Shown: in pieces, positions 25,083-36,272 of the stretch
Numbering within the stretch: position 1 is the stretch's first letter
Layout of the letters: every line of letters begins with the position of its first letter
Origin: Hawksworthiomyces lignivorus
Taxonomy: Eukaryota > Ascomycota > Sordariomycetes > Ophiostomatales > Ophiostomataceae
Direction of reading: 5' to 3'
DNA: 64,000 bases
Assembly (NCBI GenBank): GCA_002917075.1
Contig: NTMA01000004.1
Coordinates: forward strand, 744,001 to 808,000
Program-made: the position numbers and the translations under genes
The notes under the pieces: model-generated
Databases searched by the model: none
Told to the model about the DNA's origin: nothing
The model's input: only the letters and a program-made list of their open reading frames with translations

Positions 25083-25111
<29 letters not shown>
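25083..25111. repeat. T29 homopolymer
   Basis: An uninterrupted run of 29 T lies between the acyl-CoA synthetase stop (25,005) and the first surviving exon of the ferric reductase (25,162). It sits where an expected first exon is missing and where codon composition changes. Such runs are common sites of assembly error and of slippage. Confidence 0.97.
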
Positions 25112-25161
25112 CCCTCTTTATGTTTCCAGAGTCTCGCTGTTCTAACAAACCATCGCCGCAG

Positions 25162-26702
25162 ACTACATGCACCTGACCAAGCGGTTCGGCATCGTGGCCG
25201 TATCGCAGTTCCCGTTCCAGTACCTGCTGGTGCTGAAGAGCGGCAACCCGCTGGTGCCGCTGTTCCGGTCGTCGCATGAGGAGCTCAACCGGTGGCACCG
25301 GGTGCTGGGCGTGATCGTGTACACGCTGCTGGCGCTGCACACGGCGTTCTACCTCAACTTCTTCTACCACAGCGGGGGGATCCTGCCGCGGCTGACGCGC
25401 CCCGTGATCGTGCTGGGCCTGGTCTCGTTCACGTGCATGACGCTGCTGAGCACGACGGCGCTGGCCGTGGTGCGGCGGCTGTCGTACCGGCTCTTCTTCA
25501 TCACGCACGTGGCCGTGGCCATTGCGGTGCCGTCGCTGATCCTGTACCACGCGCACTCGGCGCGCTACTACATGGCGGCGGCGCTGGTGCTGCTGATGGC
25601 GAACCTGACGCTGCGCAAGATCTACACGGTGACGACGGAGGCGGCGGTCGAGGCGCTGCCGGGCAGCGCGGGCCTGGTGCGGCTGACGGCGCCCATCCCG
25701 TACACGAAGCTGGACCGGTTCCGGCGGCACCCGGGTGCGCACATCTACATGAGCCTGCCGCCGGCGGCGCGGCCGTCGCAGAGCCCCGCGTCCATGGCGT
25801 ACATGCTGTACGAGTTTGTGTTCAACCCGTTTACGATCGCGTCGGTCGACGAGAGCACGGGCGACCTGACGCTGGTGGTGCGCACGCACAAGGGCCCCAT
25901 CACGTCGGCGCTGGCGCGCCACGCCAGCACCAAGGGCGCCGCTTCTGCTAGCCAAGAGGAAGACGACGTCGACGACGAGACGGCGCCCGCCATCGCGACG
26001 ACGGGGCGGTCGCTCGCGGCCGAGGGCGGGCCGGCGGGCAAGATCGCCGTCAACATCGAGGGCCCCTACGGCACGGCGGCGCACTTTTACCCGCAGCTGG
26101 CGCCGCACCGCTTCGACCGCGTGCTGCTCGTGGCCGGCGGCGTCGGCGCCACTTTTACCGTGCCGCTGTACCGCGCGCTGGTGCGCGACCGCGCCGACGG
26201 CGGCGCCGCGTCCGCGTCCGCGTCCGCGTCCGCCACCGGCAGCCTCAAGGTCGACATGGTCTGGGCGGTGCGCGGCGCCGGCGATGCCACGTGGGCGGTC
26301 GTGGCCGCCGGCGACGCGGCTTCTGGCCCCAGCCTGCTCCAGGACCCCAACGTCCACATCTTTTTGACCGACGGCTCGGCGGCCGCGGCCTCCTCCATCC
26401 GCGGCGGCAGCGGCACCGCCGCCGAGGCCGCTGTCGAGCTCGACACGCTGCACCGGGAGCGGTCGACGGCGACGCACCGCAGCCGGCTCGGCAGCAGTGG
26501 CGGCAGCAGCAGCAACGGCGGCCGCCAGCGGCCCGACCTGCGCCAGGTCGTGGACGACGTGTTCCGGCATGGCAGCGAGGACCGCGTCGCCGTGCTCGTG
26601 TGCGGGCCCGAGTCCATGGTGCGCGACCTGCGCGCGGCCGTGGCGCCCTGGGTCCAGAAGGGGCGGTCAGTGTGGTGGCACAACGAGTCGTTTGGGTGGT
26701 AG
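25162..26702 (+). CDS. Ferric reductase-like transmembrane oxidoreductase, 5' exon missing
   Basis: An open frame of 511 residues from the Met at 25,167 carries a complete ferric-reductase core. Two pairs of haem-ligand histidines each lie 14 residues apart (H44/H58 in WHRVLG...ALH; H114/H128 in THVAV...LYH). An FAD site (HPGAHIYMSLP ... NPFTIAS), an NAD(P) site (VAGGVGATFTVPLYRAL) and a C-terminal VLVCGPESMV follow. It would move electrons from NADPH across a membrane to ferric chelates. The frame does not begin a gene: immediately upstream are a branch site TCTAAC (25,141) and acceptor CGCCGCAG (ends 25,161), so an earlier exon, which in relatives adds roughly 100 N-terminal residues with membrane segments, should precede it. 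None fits in the 156 nt after the neighbouring gene. Codons are almost all G/C-ending and the protein has Ala/Ser and Gly/Ser low-complexity inserts. Either a truncated gene or an assembly join. Confidence 0.82.
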
Positions 26703-27596
26703 AGCTCAGAAAAGGGTCGGATGACAAGAGACGGTGGGCGGGTTTTGTTTTCGGTTCACCGAGCCAGCTATGCTTTTTCGTATTTCTTTTTTTTTTTTTT
26801 TTTCCTTCTACATTTTCAGCTTGGAGGAGGCGATCCAATGCTGAGCTTGATGAGCAGGCCGATGAATGTGCTACACGCCAGGCGATTTTTAGTTTTGCTT
26901 TTGTAGGGTTCTGTCAAGGCGCAAGGAATAAATTATGGCACGACATGGAAGAGAATTATTCTTCTCGCTTCACTGACTGGTGCATGTGACAAACTTACTT
27001 GGAGACCGGGCAAAATGCTGTGACAACAAAACGCCTCTGTTCAGAATGACATCCATCGACCTGGTGTGGATTTGACCCAGCTCCGCTTCATCGACTCTCA
27101 GCGTATTGTACATAAATGCGTATCACTTCATCAATGCATCTAGCATCGGCTAGGCAAGATATTACAAATTTGCTTGTTTTCTTTTCTAGTTCTACCAGAG
27201 CACTGTAAGCTAAAGATGAAATGCCAAAGAAAGGGCCATCTCGCCAAACGACCTAGTCACATATTACTTGAAATTCAAGGCCTACCTCTTGAGTCGCAGT
27301 ATATAAAACGAATTTCTCTTGCCATGAGCATTGCTAGTCCAAGGAAACACAATTCGACAAAAAGGTGAGCGGAAAAGACAGATTTGAAAGCACACCATCA
27401 ACGCCTATTCCGTAAGATAAAACAAGCAAGATAAAACCAAAACGCCATACATTCGCAAGATCATACCCAGGACAAGATGACATAGTTAAATAACATCGTC
27501 TCCATGTAATCGTCGCCCAGTAGAAGAAGCATGCAGAAGCTAGGTCGAGAGGCAGGTACATAGCTTTCTTTCGAAACCACACAGCTAGGTTCCGAC
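26703..27596. other. Convergent 3' intergenic region
   Basis: About 0.9 kb between the ferric reductase and the convergent VanZ-like gene. It holds a T-rich tract near 26,790 and otherwise unremarkable A+T-rich sequence. A TATATAAAA motif at 27,300 has no credible gene behind it. Confidence 0.5.
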
Positions 27597-28471
27597 TCAG
27601 TCGGTCCGCTTCTTCTTCCCGCTCGGCTCGCCAATGTCGCCCGTATCGTCCTCGTCCCATGGGTCCTCGGCGTTCTCGTCCCAGTTGTCGAGCTCCTCTT
27701 CGAGGGTGGGCTTGCGGGATGCACCGGCGGCCGGCGCTGCCGCAGCAGCAGCAGTGGCCGGGCCAGAGCTGGAGGCAGAGGGCGGCGCCGTCGAGGCGGG
27801 CGTGGGCGCGGCAGCAGAGTTGGTGGTGGTGGCGGTGTTGGCGGCCTCGTCCGTATCGTGGAGGACGTCGGCAGAGCTGGCACCACCGCCGAGCCCCTCG
27901 CCGAGCTCGACGTCGTGGTCGTCGAGCTCGCCCGGCTCGGCGCCCTCGGCGCCCGGGACGGCCGAGTATTTGCGGTGGCGCTTGCGGTCGAGCATGCGCT
28001 TGTGGTACCAGGAGCAGAGGCCGAGGGCGGCGAGGCTGCCGAGGACATTGGCGGCGATGTCGGCGGGGTCAAAGACGCGGCCGTTGTCAGGGATGGTGGC
28101 CTGCAGGACCTCGGAGCCGATGCCGAGGCCGAGGGTGCAGACGACGAGGGCCATGTTGAGGGTGCGGCGGCGGCTGGTGTCGACGATCCAGTAGAAGGCG
28201 GTGGTTAGCAGGAAGAAGGTGACAAAGTGCAGCAGCTTGTCGTTGACGATGCCGCCCAGCTGCAGCGAGGTGAGGCCGGCATAGCCGGCAATGACCAGCA
28301 GCACGAAGAAGACGCCTAGAAGGTGGGCGGAGGGGAAGGAAAAGAGAGAGAGACGGTGGTTAGCAAGCAGGCAAGCGAGCAAGAAACGAAGCGGTACCGC
28401 GAGAGGGAAAAAGGCCGAGGCTGGAGCCTAGGCTGGAGCTGCTCACCCGCAAAAGGCAGACGTATCCTCAT
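27597..28471 (-). CDS. VanZ-like integral membrane protein
   Basis: Two exons on the - strand (28,471-28,447 and 28,315-27,597) encode 247 residues. The 25-nt first exon encodes MRIRLPFA plus one base, donor GTGAGC; the acceptor TTCTAG restores GVFFVLLVIAGYAGLTSL. About four hydrophobic segments (residues about 7-27, 36-52, 62-84 and 98-116) include the VanZ-like signatures NDKLLHFVTFFLLT and GIGSEVLQATIPDNGRVFDP, and then ANVLGSLAALGLCSWYHKRM. A long disordered acidic tail (Ala/Thr/Ser-rich, then EELDNWDENAEDPWDEDD) ends in KKKRTD. VanZ-family proteins in fungi are conserved but have no established function; the bacterial name-giver raises teicoplanin tolerance, which should not be transferred. 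A first exon of only 25 nt is easily missed. Confidence 0.87.
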
Positions 28472-30182
28472 GGTCGGTTCTGTGCTATGGGTTCAGGCGG
28501 AAGGAGAGGAGAGGAGTGGAAGGGAAGCGATGCCGCAGGTCTGGAGCGGCCGGTGTGGTTGGGTCTCGGCGAGAGACGAGCTGTTGGGAGCTCTTCGAGG
28601 CAGCTGTGCGGGTTCCGGCTGGCTGCGACTCCGCTGCGCTGGAACCGGGTGGAGCTGGAGATGGAGAAAGAGATGCACAAAGGACAGCTAGTGCGCAGCG
28701 CTTGGGATCAATGGAGAATTCGTCGTCTTTCTCTGTCGTCTGCAGTTTGTTTATTTCAAAAGAACAGGTGTCTGGCAAGGGAGAACACAAAAGAGGTTCA
28801 CTTGAGACAGAGAGAGGTTGGGGGGGTTGAGTGGGCTGCGGGAGCTTCTCGCTGTCTTTGTGTGCTGATGGACTGACGATTAGCGGGTGCTGGCGCATAG
28901 TAGTTGTGAGACTCGCACGGTACGGAGACACGGTGTTCTCGTATAAGATGGGAGCGATGCAGCAGTCTCGCAGCAGAGACGCAGCTTGGCATTTCAGAGA
29001 GGTCTACGATGCAGCTGAGGAAGATATTGTCTTGATACGTGCTATGTGAGGATTATCGACAGGAATGAGGCGTCAACTCGGTCCTACTGGTGATGCCCAG
29101 AGAGAGAGACGAACCCCTGGCACCTGCGCGCCTGGACGTCAGACGCCACATCTCTCTTGGCAGGAATCATCTCTAGAATCGGATGGGGGCCTTGTTCGGA
29201 GATGACCTATTCTAAGAAGCATGATAATCAGATGGATGTGGTGAGAGAGATGTGTCGTGGATGCATAGCAGAAAAGCATCAACGTCTGTCTCATAGACGC
29301 GGCTCTCTGCGGTCAGTACAGCTGTCAGTACAGGCTAGTAGTACTGATGCTCCTTAATGCTCTGTGTTGTCTGTCCCTTCCCATTGCGGCGTACTCTCCG
29401 TTGCCCGTTCTGGCAGCGACCCCCTTTCAGGGCTCTTGCCGCTAAAGCACAGGTGGCATCCCCTGAATCATCGCTCCCTAGGCAGTCTGGGCGCTTTGTC
29501 AAGCCATTTCCACGTGACTTGTGTCGACGGCCAGGAAGCAGCGACAAGTCCTGGGTACATCGCGGGCTGGACAAAGGCATGGAAACAGAGGCCGTATGTC
29601 GACTTTAAAATGTTAAAAAAAATAGAAACAAACAGAAGAGTACATTTATTTTGCGCAAAGCATCCTTTTTCAAAATTTAGATTGCGTTAGTTGTGTCCTC
29701 CCCTCTCCAGTCTCCCCCCAGCCCAGGTTGCGCGACTTCCCCAGACTCTCCGCGGGGGGGCCTCCATTGGCAGCCGCCAGCCAGCAAGCAAAACTGGTCC
29801 TCCTTTTCGGCGGGCAAAGTCTCTCTCAACCTCACCCCAAGAAACCACGACGAAAAGCGCCTTTTGCGATCCATCAAGGCTGGCTCAAATCGACTCCCAT
29901 CGTCGCCAAACTTCGTCTCCCATCTATGTCGATGATCCTCTTTCTCTCGGTGGTCTTCTAGACCCCCCATCCGACCTGGGCGCCCCTCTGGACGCGAGCC
30001 AGTTTTACGTGCTTTTTCTACCCTTTTTTTTTCTACTTTGGCCCTTTTGCCGCATTGGCGATGCTGCGTCCGCTCACTATTGAGAGTTTCCCACTATCTT
30101 TTGCGCGCTCTCGTTCCACAACCATCACCGTCCATCTCCCCGCCCTCCGCACGACCTCTCTCATTATCCTCATCCATTGATC
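28472..30182. promoter_or_regulatory. Divergent promoter region between VanZ-like gene and spt7
   Basis: A 1.7 kb head-to-head interval. The part next to the VanZ-like gene is GA-rich on the + strand (CT-rich in that gene's own sense). The part next to spt7 (about 29,690-30,180) is C/T-rich in the spt7 sense, consistent with two fungal promoters back to back. Open frames of 80-150 codons on both strands here have no family similarity and are treated as leader sequence. Confidence 0.5.
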
Positions 30183-33100
30183 ATGGTCTCTGCCGTCGAC
30201 GAGGCGCCTGCGCGCATGCATACCCCCGTCGCCGGCGCCGACAATGGCATTGTGCCGTCGATGCCTGAGGCATCCACTTTCAACACTACCACCGACGGCG
30301 AAGAAGACGCGCGCCGCGCCCTCTTCCACGACCTCTACCGCAAGACCGAGTCCAAGGTCGCTCTTCTCTTTGCCGATGACGGCGGCTACAACTACGATGC
30401 CATCCGCGCGCTGCACCGCCGCACGCCGCCTGCGCGCCCCGCCGCCACTCACAACTCTCTCCTGCCACCCCCCACAACCGACCACGCCCCGATACGCGAA
30501 CCGCCACTGAAGAAGGCCAAGCGCGTCATCGATGAAGACGACTATGGCGACGACGACGACGACGACGACGATGACGAAGATGACCCAGATAGCAGCGATG
30601 GCAAGACAAAAGCCGCCGCTGCATCTGGCCTCGTCGGCGCCGCGCCGCCACAGCAGCTGCTCTCCCCGTCCAAGACCGGCAGCTCCCCCGTCCACTCTGT
30701 CGGCTCGCCCGACAAACAATTACAGCAGCACCAGCAAGCCGCTAGCAAGTCGTCCAAGGACGACGCATTAATACTCTCCACATCCTCCACATCATTATCA
30801 CAGCAGCAGCAGCAGCAGCAGGCTGCGCCGGCGGCCAAGACGTCGGAAGACGTGCGCAAGGAGCTCGAGGAGGCCCGCAACGCCACCGAAGAGACGGCCC
30901 GGCGCAGCTTCTACACCCTCTTCTACACGCTGGAGAATGACCGCATGGCCATGCTGGAGCAGCAGCAGCTGGAAGAGTCCGAGAAGCAGCTGCAGGCCGA
31001 GATGGAGAAGAACGGCGGCGGCGGCGGCGGCGGCGTCAACGGCGGACCCGGCGGGCCCAACAACCACGGCACGCTCAGCAGCGCCAACCTGGGCGCGTCG
31101 AGCCTGACGCTCAAGCACCTGATCGCGCGCATCGACCTGAAGCGCGACCAGGTGAAAGCCACCGACGCCGAGCTGCGCTCGCTCATCAACGAGGTGCGCA
31201 AGAACCGCAGCAAGTGGGCGAGCGAGGAGAACGTGGGGCAGGAGGAGCTGTACGAGGCGCTGGAGAAGGTGCTGAGCGAGCTCAAGGCCCACACCGAGTA
31301 CTCGACGCCCTTTCTGCAGCGCGTCAACAAGCGCGAGGCCCCAGACTACCACATCTACGTCAAGCAGCCCATGGACCTGGGCACCATGACCAAGAAGCTC
31401 AAGGGCCTGCAGTACAAGTCCAAGGCCGAGTTCGTCGCCGACCTCAACCTGGTCTGGGACAACTGCCTCAAGTACAACCGCGACGCGGGGCACCCGCTGC
31501 GCCGCATGGCCAACGGCATGCGCAAGGAGGCCGAGAAGCTGATCCCCCTCATCCCGGACCTGACCATCCGCTCGCGCGCCGAGGTCGAGGCCGAGGAGCG
31601 CCGCAAGCAGAACGGCGGCCTCGACGACGCCGGCGACGACGACAGCGACGACGAGCCCATCATCAACACGTCGCGCGGCCGCAAGACCGCCGGCACCAAG
31701 GGGGTCGCCAGCAAGTCGCGCGGCGGCGCTGGTGGCAGCGGCAGCACCACCATTGCGGCCGCGTCGGACGCCAACCAGAAGGAGGGCACGCCGGGCCTCG
31801 ACCAGAAGCCCGTGCTGCAGCTCAACGGCCTGCTGGCCAAAGCGGGGCGCGAGGGCTCCGAGGCCGGCGACACCGGCAGCAACGGCTTCGCCACACCGCC
31901 CATCGGCGCCGGCGGCGCCGGCGGTCCCGGCTCGCTGACCCCGAGCGGCCTCAACGGCCTGCACCCGGGCTCCGGCCTCGGCAGCACCGCCGACGCCATG
32001 GAGATGGACGACCCGGCCGCCTCCGTGAACGGCGGCCTGTCGGCGCTCAACCGCGCCCTCAACGAGGCCGCCGAGCAGGCCTACGAGGACGAGGAGTACC
32101 GCATCTGGAAGCAGGTCACAAAAAAGGACCGCGCCCTCATCGCCCACCAGCGCTACGACCTCTTCCTCGACCGCAGCCGCGCCGGTGCTCGCCTCAACGT
32201 CGACGCCCCCGCCCTGCTGCGCAGCCGCGCCGGCATGCGCTGGTACCTCAAGGGCGCCAAGGAGGCCGAGGCCATGGGCGTCTTAGGGTCGGCCCGCCAG
32301 GCCGCCGCCGTCGGCGCTACCAGCGCTGGCGGAGACTCGTTCTCCGGGAAGGATGGCCACCACCACCACCACCTCTCAAAAGCGAACGAGACCACGCTCG
32401 CCGAGGGCATGGAGGACGACGTCGTCGAAAAGGTCGTCCCCGACTACTACGAGCCCGCCTCCATCGTGCCGGACATCCCGCTGCGCCTGCAGTGGGCCGA
32501 GGACGACGAGGGCCAGGTCGTCAACCAGAACGAGGAGTTCCTGCGCCTGCTGCCCCCGGGCTGCTTCGTGGCGCCCGCCAGCAAGCTCGCCAAGCGCCTC
32601 GAGGCCAACATGCGCCAGATCCAGGAGACGCGCAAGATCTGCGCCAAGATCGGCGTGGTGAAGCAGATGCAGATTCAGACGCAGGTTTGTGCTGAACTTT
32701 TGTCTCCTTTTCCCTTGTACCATTTTTTACAGGCTCGCTAACAAAAAGCAGATCTACCAAAACCAGTTCCAGCGCTACGACCCGGAGCCGTTCCACGAGG
32801 CCGACATTGAGCCGCACTTTGTGTCGGGCGACGGCCCGTTCATGGCGGCCGAGACGTCGCGGGCCGCGCTGCAGCGGTCCGTGGCCAAGCTCTTCTTCCA
32901 CGCGGGCTTCGAGGAGCTGCAGCCGTCGGCCATGGAGGCCATGACGGACGTCGCCGCCGACTACTTTGGCAAGCTGTGCCGCACCTTCAACGTGTACAAC
33001 GAGGCCGAGAAGAAGGAGGCCGCTGGCGCCTGGGCTGCGCGCGGCGCCCGCTTCCAGCCGCGCTACACGCCCGAGGAGGTCGTTCTGCACACGCTGCACG

Positions 33101-34071
33101 AGAGCGGCCACGACCTCGACGCCCTCGACGCCTACGCCCGCGAGGACGTCGAGCGCCTGGGCGGCAAGCTGGCCGGCCTGCACGAGCGCATGAAGGCCCA
33201 CCTGAGCGACCTGCTGCGGCCCGCCCTGCAGGACGGCGGCGGCGCCGAGGCCTTCCACGACGGCAGCGAGCAGTTTGTCGGCGGCGATTTCGCCGAGGAG
33301 CTGGGCGAGGACTTTTTCGGCTTCAAGGCCCTCGGGCTCGACCGTGAGCTGGGGCTCGACATCCTCAGCGTCCCGCTGCACCTGCTGCAGAGCCGCGTAC
33401 GCAGCCAGCACGCCGTCGACGCCCCCGGCGCCGGCACCACCGACGCCGCCCTCTTCGACCAGCTCGAGCCGCTCGACAGCGTCACCACCGCCAACGTCGC
33501 CGACGAGATCGGCCTCGTCAAGAACTTCTTCCTCGCCAAGCTGCACGCCCAGGGCGACCAGCCCCTCGTCGAGGACGAGGACCTGCCCGTCAAGCAGCGC
33601 CGCCCCCGCCCGCGCCTCGGCGCCACCGGCAAGATCGTCTCGCCCCAGAAGCGCCCGCCCAAGGAGCAGATCGCCATGGCCAAGCGCAAGAAGCGCGAGA
33701 TGGCCCAGGCCGCCGCGGCCGCCGCGGCAGCAGCGGCGGCGGCGGCGGCTGGCGGTGGAGCAGCCGCACCAGCATCGACCGCCGCGGGTGGCGCTGGCGG
33801 CGGAGCCGCGGCTGCCTCAGAAAAGGGCACACCGTCAAAGAAGGCCAGGACGAGCTCGACCACGGCCGTGCCGGTACCAAACCCCGGCGGCGGCGCAAGC
33901 AGCACTGCAGGCCTGCCCAACGGCACGGAGCCTGCCTCCGGTAGTGGCAGCGGCGGCCGCGGCGACGCGGCTGCCGCCATGGAGCGCGCGCAGAGCCAGG
34001 GCAACGCCAGCCAGGCCGAGGACAAAGACGACGCCGGCGGGCTGATGAGCCCCGAGAGCATCGAGCGGTAA
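30183..34071 (+). CDS. spt7: SAGA complex subunit Spt7 (bromodomain and histone fold)
   Basis: Two exons (30,183-32,684 and 32,752-34,071; 67-nt intron with branch GCTAAC) encode 1,273 residues. A bromodomain spans about 355-455, with [14 protein letters not shown] and the acetyl-lysine-contacting Asn at 432 (CLKYN). After the intron, residues about 864-925 form the histone-fold segment ([14 protein letters not shown]...FGKLCRTF) that in yeast pairs with Ada1. In SAGA this protein holds the core module together and helps bind acetylated nucleosomes. An acidic patch near residue 120, a poly-Gln run near 205 and Gly/Ala-rich tracts separate the folded parts; an Ala-rich, basic, disordered tail ends the protein. 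The start is the first ATG in the frame (MVSAVDEAP). Third codon positions are almost all G or C, so long shadow frames occur antisense. Confidence 0.93.
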
Positions 34072-36180
34072 AAAGCCGCGGCGCTTGCGGGTCGAGGGGC
34101 GGGTGCTTTTATATGCTTTTGTGCACCTGCGTGCCTGTGTGCTGCGCACGCGTGAAATGTGTTACGGAATGCTACGGTCTGGTGCGGCGTGGTACAGTCT
34201 GGGTTTTATCTGTTTCTGGTGTTGTCACCACTTTTATTTTGTCTTTTTGTTTTGGCTCCCGGTCGAATGCGATGTAACTTACTCGGTGTTCCATGGCTGT
34301 GTCGGTTCTTTCTCATACTCCCCCTACTACATCTTCTTATTCCCCCCCCCCGATTCTCACCTTTCATCATACCTCTTATTCCCTGTATTTTTTTTATCCG
34401 CCCTCCTTTTTTTTTATTGCTTTTGTTGCGGATGGGACCTTACCGCGTCTGCTATTTGTTCTTGCTGCTACTCTTTTCCCCTATCTTATTTCGCTTTTCT
34501 GACGACTGGGCAAAAAAGCACTGCATCCAGAGCCAATCCGGCTTGGTCTCTATTTATGTCTTTTTTTTGTTCTTTCTCTGATCGGTTTGCTTTTTCTTTA
34601 TCTCACGGCGACACTCGTACAGAGTATTATAGAAAAACACCAGGGAGTGAGAGAGGCGAAGAGGGTACAGGATGCGCAAGAAAGGCAAAAGAAGAACTCG
34701 AATGTTTTCTTATAATTCCCTCTGCCTTTTTATCTTCACTGGAGTACTATATTGGATTTGTTTATCTGCTTTTTTTTTTTTTGGCTTACTCTTTTTGCTG
34801 CTTTGCCTGTTTTCTTTCCCTTTACTTGAAGGGCTTCGTCTGTCATGCGATATTGGCTGGTCTTGGAGGAATAGTTCACGATGCGTCAAGAAGCGATGTA
34901 TATACTAAAAGTGCGGTATCAAGCTGGGGGTTGGGGTTGACGAAGAAACAATTATTATTATATATTTTGCATTGTGCCCTTAAATCATGCTGTTTGTGCA
35001 CACATCCAGTAGTATCACACCAGATACTGTAGTCGCTTGAGCAGTCTCTGCTACTCTGTCTCCAGACTGGGTTTCAATTTGGAATTGTGGCAGACTGTAT
35101 CTGCCAGAGCATTGGCTTGATGATCGAAGAATATGGCAGTTTGTGAAACAATGCATAGAGCATAATGTGGTGTACGCACTGTCCACATCTATAGATGTCC
35201 TGCCTCTTCTGCCGCCCTCGCGAGATCTAACGCTGTGGCCCCTTTGTTGGCATTTTGAATGTGTAATGTTTACAGAAAGGTGTCCGGTCTATCTATGGCC
35301 CTGGACGTGTTAGCTTAGTTGATGCACGTCTTTAGAAATTACAAAAAAACAAATAGAGTTGCTCTGCTAGGACTAGCATCTCGTGCCCTGGCCGCACCGC
35401 CATACTTGGATGGCACATCTTAGATGTCTCCGCTTTCTATTCGAGCAATCTGCTGACATGATTTCTGATTTGCACAGTGGTACAGCTGAACAGAACTCGA
35501 AAGAGATGTGGCTGGTTGCTTTTGCATCTGGCATACTACACTTGCGTCGACATGTTACACATAGCTGTAAATTATTGTACGGACAATTCTTTCACAGAAA
35601 TGCGCTGGGATTTACAATGCCTAATCCTCCCTTTCTCTACCCAGCCGCATTGTGAATGAAATGACTGGAGTGCAGAGTAGGAGAATTGTGCAGGAATTGA
35701 AATGCAATGTTTTTTCCTTATCAATTGCATTTGCTCAAATCGCTGCCAAAGCGAATCTTTATTTTTTATTTTTTTATTTTTGTTTAACATCACAGCTGGT
35801 TCAATGTTTCCTACCAAATCCTTTCCCGAGCTAACATCTTCTTTGAGTAGTAGATTGGCGTCGTTGGAGTAAGTTATGAAGGCCTACGTAAGGAGACGGC
35901 GCGGCTGTGAACAAGGCGCACTGGGAAGCTCTAGACAGCCCCAGCCCTGCATGACAACCCCTGCTCTCCGTACAGGAGACAACGAGGCATTTGTGCCTTG
36001 TTTCGCAACGAGGGATTCCATAGTTTTTACTCGCTTTATTCAGCTAGTCACTGGTTATCTGGTATCCAAGCCTTATTCGTATACGGGCGGATCGCTCTGG
36101 AGCAAAAACTACCGTGTGCCTGAGGTAAAGAGATTATTATAAATGTGAGGTCTGTCTAAAAAAGACAAAAAAATAAATGA
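34072..36180. other. spt7 3' flank, no supported gene
   Basis: The first kilobase is T/C-rich on the + strand and so contains a 315-codon stop-free frame (34,085-35,032) that I read as compositional; see the rejected list. The rest is ordinary A+T-rich intergenic sequence up to the tRNA. Confidence 0.5.
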
Positions 36181-36272
36181 TCTCCAGGGGGCGAATCGAA
36201 CGCCCGACTCTCGCATATTATTATTGTGAGCAATTACAGTGCGATGCCATAAACCAACTAGACCACCCGGAG
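36181..36272 (-). tRNA. tRNA-Tyr(GTA) with a 17-nt intron
   Basis: Read on the - strand, the acceptor stem CTCCGGG pairs with CCTGGAG (one G-U pair), discriminator A. The D arm has AGTTGG. The anticodon stem TCGCA pairs with TGCGA around loop CTGTAA, giving anticodon GTA (36,237-36,235). The variable loop is GAGTC and the T arm is GGGCG-TTCGATT-CGCCC. A 17-nt insertion (36,233-36,217) immediately 3' of position 37 is the canonical tRNA intron site; tyrosine tRNAs of fungi normally carry one. CCA is not encoded. Confidence 0.93.

Noticed and set aside
25035..26570. 511-codon antisense frame opposite the ferric reductase
   Set aside because: It is a mirror of the GC-ending codons of the sense gene: Arg/Ala/Val/His-rich with no domain. 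Similar shadows oppose spt7 (30,798-32,147; 33,132-34,061) and the 41,079 gene (42,758-44,752).
27300..27367. TATATAAAA followed by ATG and a 14-codon frame ending at GTGAGC
   Set aside because: The ATG is only about 20 nt from the TATA motif and no matching second exon could be found before the convergent VanZ-like gene.
28485..28931. 148-codon Ser/Pro-rich frame upstream of the VanZ-like gene
   Set aside because: It overlaps the promoter/leader of that gene on the same strand, is low in complexity and has no conserved feature.
31214..32695. 493-codon Arg/Pro/Gln-rich frame in another + frame of spt7
   Set aside because: Out-of-frame reading of GC-rich coding sequence; the bromodomain frame is the real one.
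34085..35032. 315-codon open frame directly after spt7, rich in Phe, Ser, Leu and Cys
   Set aside because: The + strand here is T/C-rich, so stop codons (which need A) are rare. The frame starts at TTG, has homopolymer-encoded Phe runs and no domain or splice context. It is more likely the spt7 3' flank. A transcript and conserved frame would change this.
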